Shown in pieces: positions 17,426 through 18,718 of a DNA stretch of 18,718 nt. Numbering within the stretch: the stretch's first letter is position 1; the number at the start of each line of letters is the position of its first letter. Made by a program: the position numbers and the translations under genes. The notes below the pieces were generated by a model, which had not been told where the DNA came from, did not search any database, and saw only the letters and a program-made list of their open reading frames with translations. The stretch lies in the NCBI GenBank assembly GCA_000697335.1, contig JNEM01012960.1, positions 1 through 18,718 of the forward strand, in the 5' to 3' direction. The DNA is from Conidiobolus incongruus B7586 (Eukaryota > Entomophthoromycota > Entomophthoromycetes > Entomophthorales > Conidiobolaceae).

Positions 17426-18718
17426 GTGTTCCAATAAATGAGCCTTAACAACCACCCATTTGGACCTAATCAGCCTGTAAAACAATCACTTCATCAGTAA
17501 TATTATAAAATATAGTATAATATTTAGTAACTAGTGCGAGCATATTTATTTACTGAAGATTACAAAACTTATAACTAAATCACAAACAAGATCTAATGAA
17601 TTTTTAAAATCATTATAATCTAATCTTTAATCATGGGAGGTAACCAGAGAATTTAGATACCCTCGTTTAGATCGGTATTTCATTTATTATTCACTAACCC
17701 CATAAATATTATTTTAGTATATTGATCTTGTAGATCTTTAAAATCATTTCTCAGAACTTAACTCCTTATTATTTTTTTTTTCAAGGAATTATTTATCAAT
17801 CTCATTCTAACCATTTATTATTTTAATAGATTTGGGGATATTAAATTATATTCGACAATCCAACAATGATTCAAACATCTAAATCACTTACATACATTAT
17901 AGCATATATTAAGTTTTACTATCTAGCTTTTGACCTCTATCTATCTATCTTATTACCTCATTTCAATGGTTTTTATAGATTTTTATACTGATCACATTCC
18001 CTAATTTTTTTCTTTTTGATCTTCCTTTATATTGTATCAATTACGTTTTTATTTATCCACTTATTAAACATTTTTCAATTTGTTTTATAACTCAATTATC
18101 TCTCTTTTTTTAATATTTGTTTCGTTATTTTTAGGGACTTTATACAGCTTTTAGTATTGTTAAAATTATACTTTTTAACTATTTATATATACTAACTTCA
18201 AAACATTTTTAATATTTTTAGATACTATGTCTATATATACCTAAATCAGGAGTATCCTATAAACACTATGGCTTCAGGTACACATATTTTTTCTTATTTT
18301 TTTCTTCACATTGTTTAGTATTAGCTTTTATTAATTATATTCAAGATATATGTGATTATTTTACAATTTTTATTTCTAGACTATATACTTCATAACAAAC
18401 TTTATTCAAAAATAAACTTTATGATGATAATACTTTCAAGTCAAATTTATCTGAAATAAGATTATTCTATCAACTGAGTATTTTGCTATAAGATCACTTG
18501 AATTCTTTGATGATATGATATTAATACATCTATATAAGTATTATTTTTTATCAATATAACTTTATAATCTAATTATTATAGAATTAAAATTAACAAATTT
18601 TAATTTTATAATTGTAAATAATATACAAAAAAACTTCAGATATATATAAATCTATAAAAGTAAGTTATAAAATCAAATATATATATATATATATTAATTA
18701 ATTAATAACTAAAACAAT
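17426..18718. other. Gene-free AT-rich region right of RPL35
   Basis: After the RPL35 3' end (AATAAA at 17433-17438) no gene can be supported. A pyrimidine-rich stretch runs through about 17690-18130, with a short TCTA repeat near 17937-17951. A TATA-like CTATATATAC at about 18231-18240 followed by ATGGCTTCAG|GTACAC at 18268 could be a short first exon of a gene running off the window, but no convincing second exon follows. Confidence 0.35.
18676..18694. repeat. (TA)n microsatellite
   Basis: A TA run of about 19 bases followed by TTAATTAATTAATA near the right edge of the window. Confidence 0.85.

Noticed and set aside
17110-17485. Antisense open frames within and past RPL35
   Set aside because: They follow from the GC-rich biased codons of RPL35 and have no family similarity.
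18268-18318. Candidate first exon and intron (ATGGCTTCAG|GTACAC ... TTTAG) near the right edge
   Set aside because: Splicing at the nearest acceptor gives only about 30 residues without similarity. A gene continuing outside the window is possible but not supported by what is visible.
1-18718. CRISPR arrays, tRNA or rRNA genes, bacterial operon signals
   Set aside because: No regularly spaced direct repeats, tRNA-like cloverleaf with A/B boxes or rRNA-like sequence was seen, and the spliced genes show that this is eukaryotic nuclear DNA.

Overview
The window looks like nuclear DNA of a very AT-rich fungus, probably an early-diverging (zygomycete-type) lineage. The evidence is a free-standing thymidylate synthase not fused to DHFR, short GT-AG introns of 74 and 55 bp, a fungal-type ribosomal protein L35, small heat-shock proteins of 144-154 residues, and intergenic DNA that is mostly A/T. 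The lineage is an inference; no marker here fixes a genus.

Layout. Positions 1-2400 are extremely AT-rich decayed repeat DNA holding a dead Tc1/mariner transposon (about 77-1305) with recognisable terminal inverted repeats and a DD34E transposase relic whose lost codons are explained almost entirely by C-to-T and G-to-A changes. Then come a two-exon thymidylate synthase gene (2460-3445, minus) and a divergent two-exon LITAF-domain gene (4376-4868, plus). From 5963 to 14742 lies a cluster of seven intact hsp20-type small heat-shock genes, here called A to G: A(-), B(-), C(+), D(+), E(-), F(-), G(+). Between A and B sits a short, GC-richer, unidentified and broken coding island (about 6905-7435). 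RPL35 (17054-17425, plus) follows after 2.3 kb of AT-rich DNA with no gene that I can support, and the last 1.3 kb also shows none.

The most striking structure is that the hsp20 cluster is a mirror image. The block B-C-D is repeated in reverse as E-F-G (E=D', F=C', G=B'). Its inner 1635 bp (9228-10862 against 12239-13873, position x pairing with 23101-x) differ at only two bases by line-by-line reading. The outer gene pair B/G and its promoter are clearly homologous but well diverged. This suggests an old inverted duplication whose core was homogenised recently, or a recent re-copying event. The near-perfect arms are separated by a 1376 bp unique spacer.

The hsp20 genes probably work together as a heat-inducible chaperone set. 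TATA boxes lie about 50-120 bp upstream of each start, heat-shock-element-like GAAnnTTC cores lie about 150-200 bp upstream in B, C and F (bidirectional in the B/C and F/G gaps), and A, B and G share further promoter sequence. The transition-only decay of the transposon, beside an intact 1.6 kb duplication, raises the question of whether a RIP-like process is or was active in this genome.
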